A stretch of DNA of 64,000 nucleotides from Novosphingobium ovatum (GTDB taxonomy: Bacteria > Pseudomonadota > Alphaproteobacteria > Sphingomonadales > Sphingomonadaceae), in the NCBI RefSeq assembly GCF_009909235.1, contig NZ_JAAAPO010000001.1, forward strand, positions 744,001 through 808,000. The letters are read 5' to 3'. The position numbers were made by a program, and so were the translations under genes. This document shows positions 63,971 through 64,000 of the stretch, piece after piece; positions within the stretch are counted from its first letter, which is position 1; each line of letters begins with the position of its first letter. The notes under the pieces were generated by a model. It made no database searches and was not told the DNA's origin. It worked only from the letters and a program-made list of their open reading frames with translations.

Positions 63971-64000
63971 CAGCCCAAAGGCATCCCGGCGGCGCGTAAC
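63970..64000 (-). CDS. C-terminal tip of a probable Maf nucleotide pyrophosphatase (partial)
   Basis: Only nine codons and the stop are in the window, reading LRAAGMPLG-stop. The TGA overlaps the ATG of the RNase E/G-like gene (TGATG). Identification as maf rests on the usual maf–RNase–yacG order and the Maf-like ending; the piece is too short to prove it. Confidence 0.4.
   Translation of the reverse strand, partial: LRAAGMPLG

Overview
The window is high-GC alphaproteobacterial chromosome. The circularly permuted two-piece tmRNA, the divergent pepA-holC / lptD-surA-pdxA-rsmA layout, the DUF2066-hdaA pair and the RNase E/G-like–yacG–tRNA-Phe group all point to Sphingomonadales, most likely Novosphingobium or a close relative. 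I assign this from gene order and protein character, not from a database search. I saw no rRNA operon, insertion sequence, prophage or CRISPR array.

Region 1 (1-38.3 kb) is mostly core genome. It holds a partial SDR and a NUDIX hydrolase, mscL, ssrA, malate synthase G, a PilZ protein, the outer-membrane biogenesis operon lptD-surA-pdxA-rsmA (minus strand), pepA-holC-ndk, purM with an unusual purN fused to a MmcQ/YjbR domain, DUF2066-hdaA, a serine acetyltransferase, DUF2794, gph, glmU-glmS, a membrane PAS-GGDEF-EAL protein, purS-purQ, a tripartite RND efflux operon, an M16 protease and purC.

Region 2 (38.6-47.4 kb) is a compact plus-strand type IV secretion operon in the order virB2-B3-B4-B6-B8-B9-B10-B11. 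Most junctions are 1-4 bp overlaps. A sulfotransferase-like gene is coupled to the end of virB11. No virB1, virB5, virB7, virD4 or relaxase gene lies in the operon.

Region 3 (47.4-51.7 kb) is a two-component system. The histidine kinase has a Pro-Gly-Gly repeat in its extracytoplasmic domain and is translationally coupled to an outer-membrane beta-barrel gene. The OmpR-type regulator is transcribed divergently.

Region 4 (51.8-58.4 kb) looks like an accessory catabolic island for lignin-type phenols. It has a carotenoid/stilbene oxygenase, and facing it a five-gene minus-strand operon: VAO-type flavoprotein, cytochrome c, a small Tat-signal protein, a second VAO-type flavoprotein, a second cytochrome c. 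A divergent TetR regulator follows, with a palindrome in the shared promoter region. The parts fit a two-step removal of alkyl side chains: flavocytochrome dehydrogenation of a 4-alkylphenol, then oxidative cleavage of the alkene. This is inference.

Region 5 (58.4-64 kb) holds a Tat-exported GH30 glycosidase, a Crp/Fnr regulator with a DUF2892 membrane protein, a SnoaL-like/SDR pair, tRNA-Phe(GAA), yacG, an RNase E/G-like gene and the probable 3' tip of maf.
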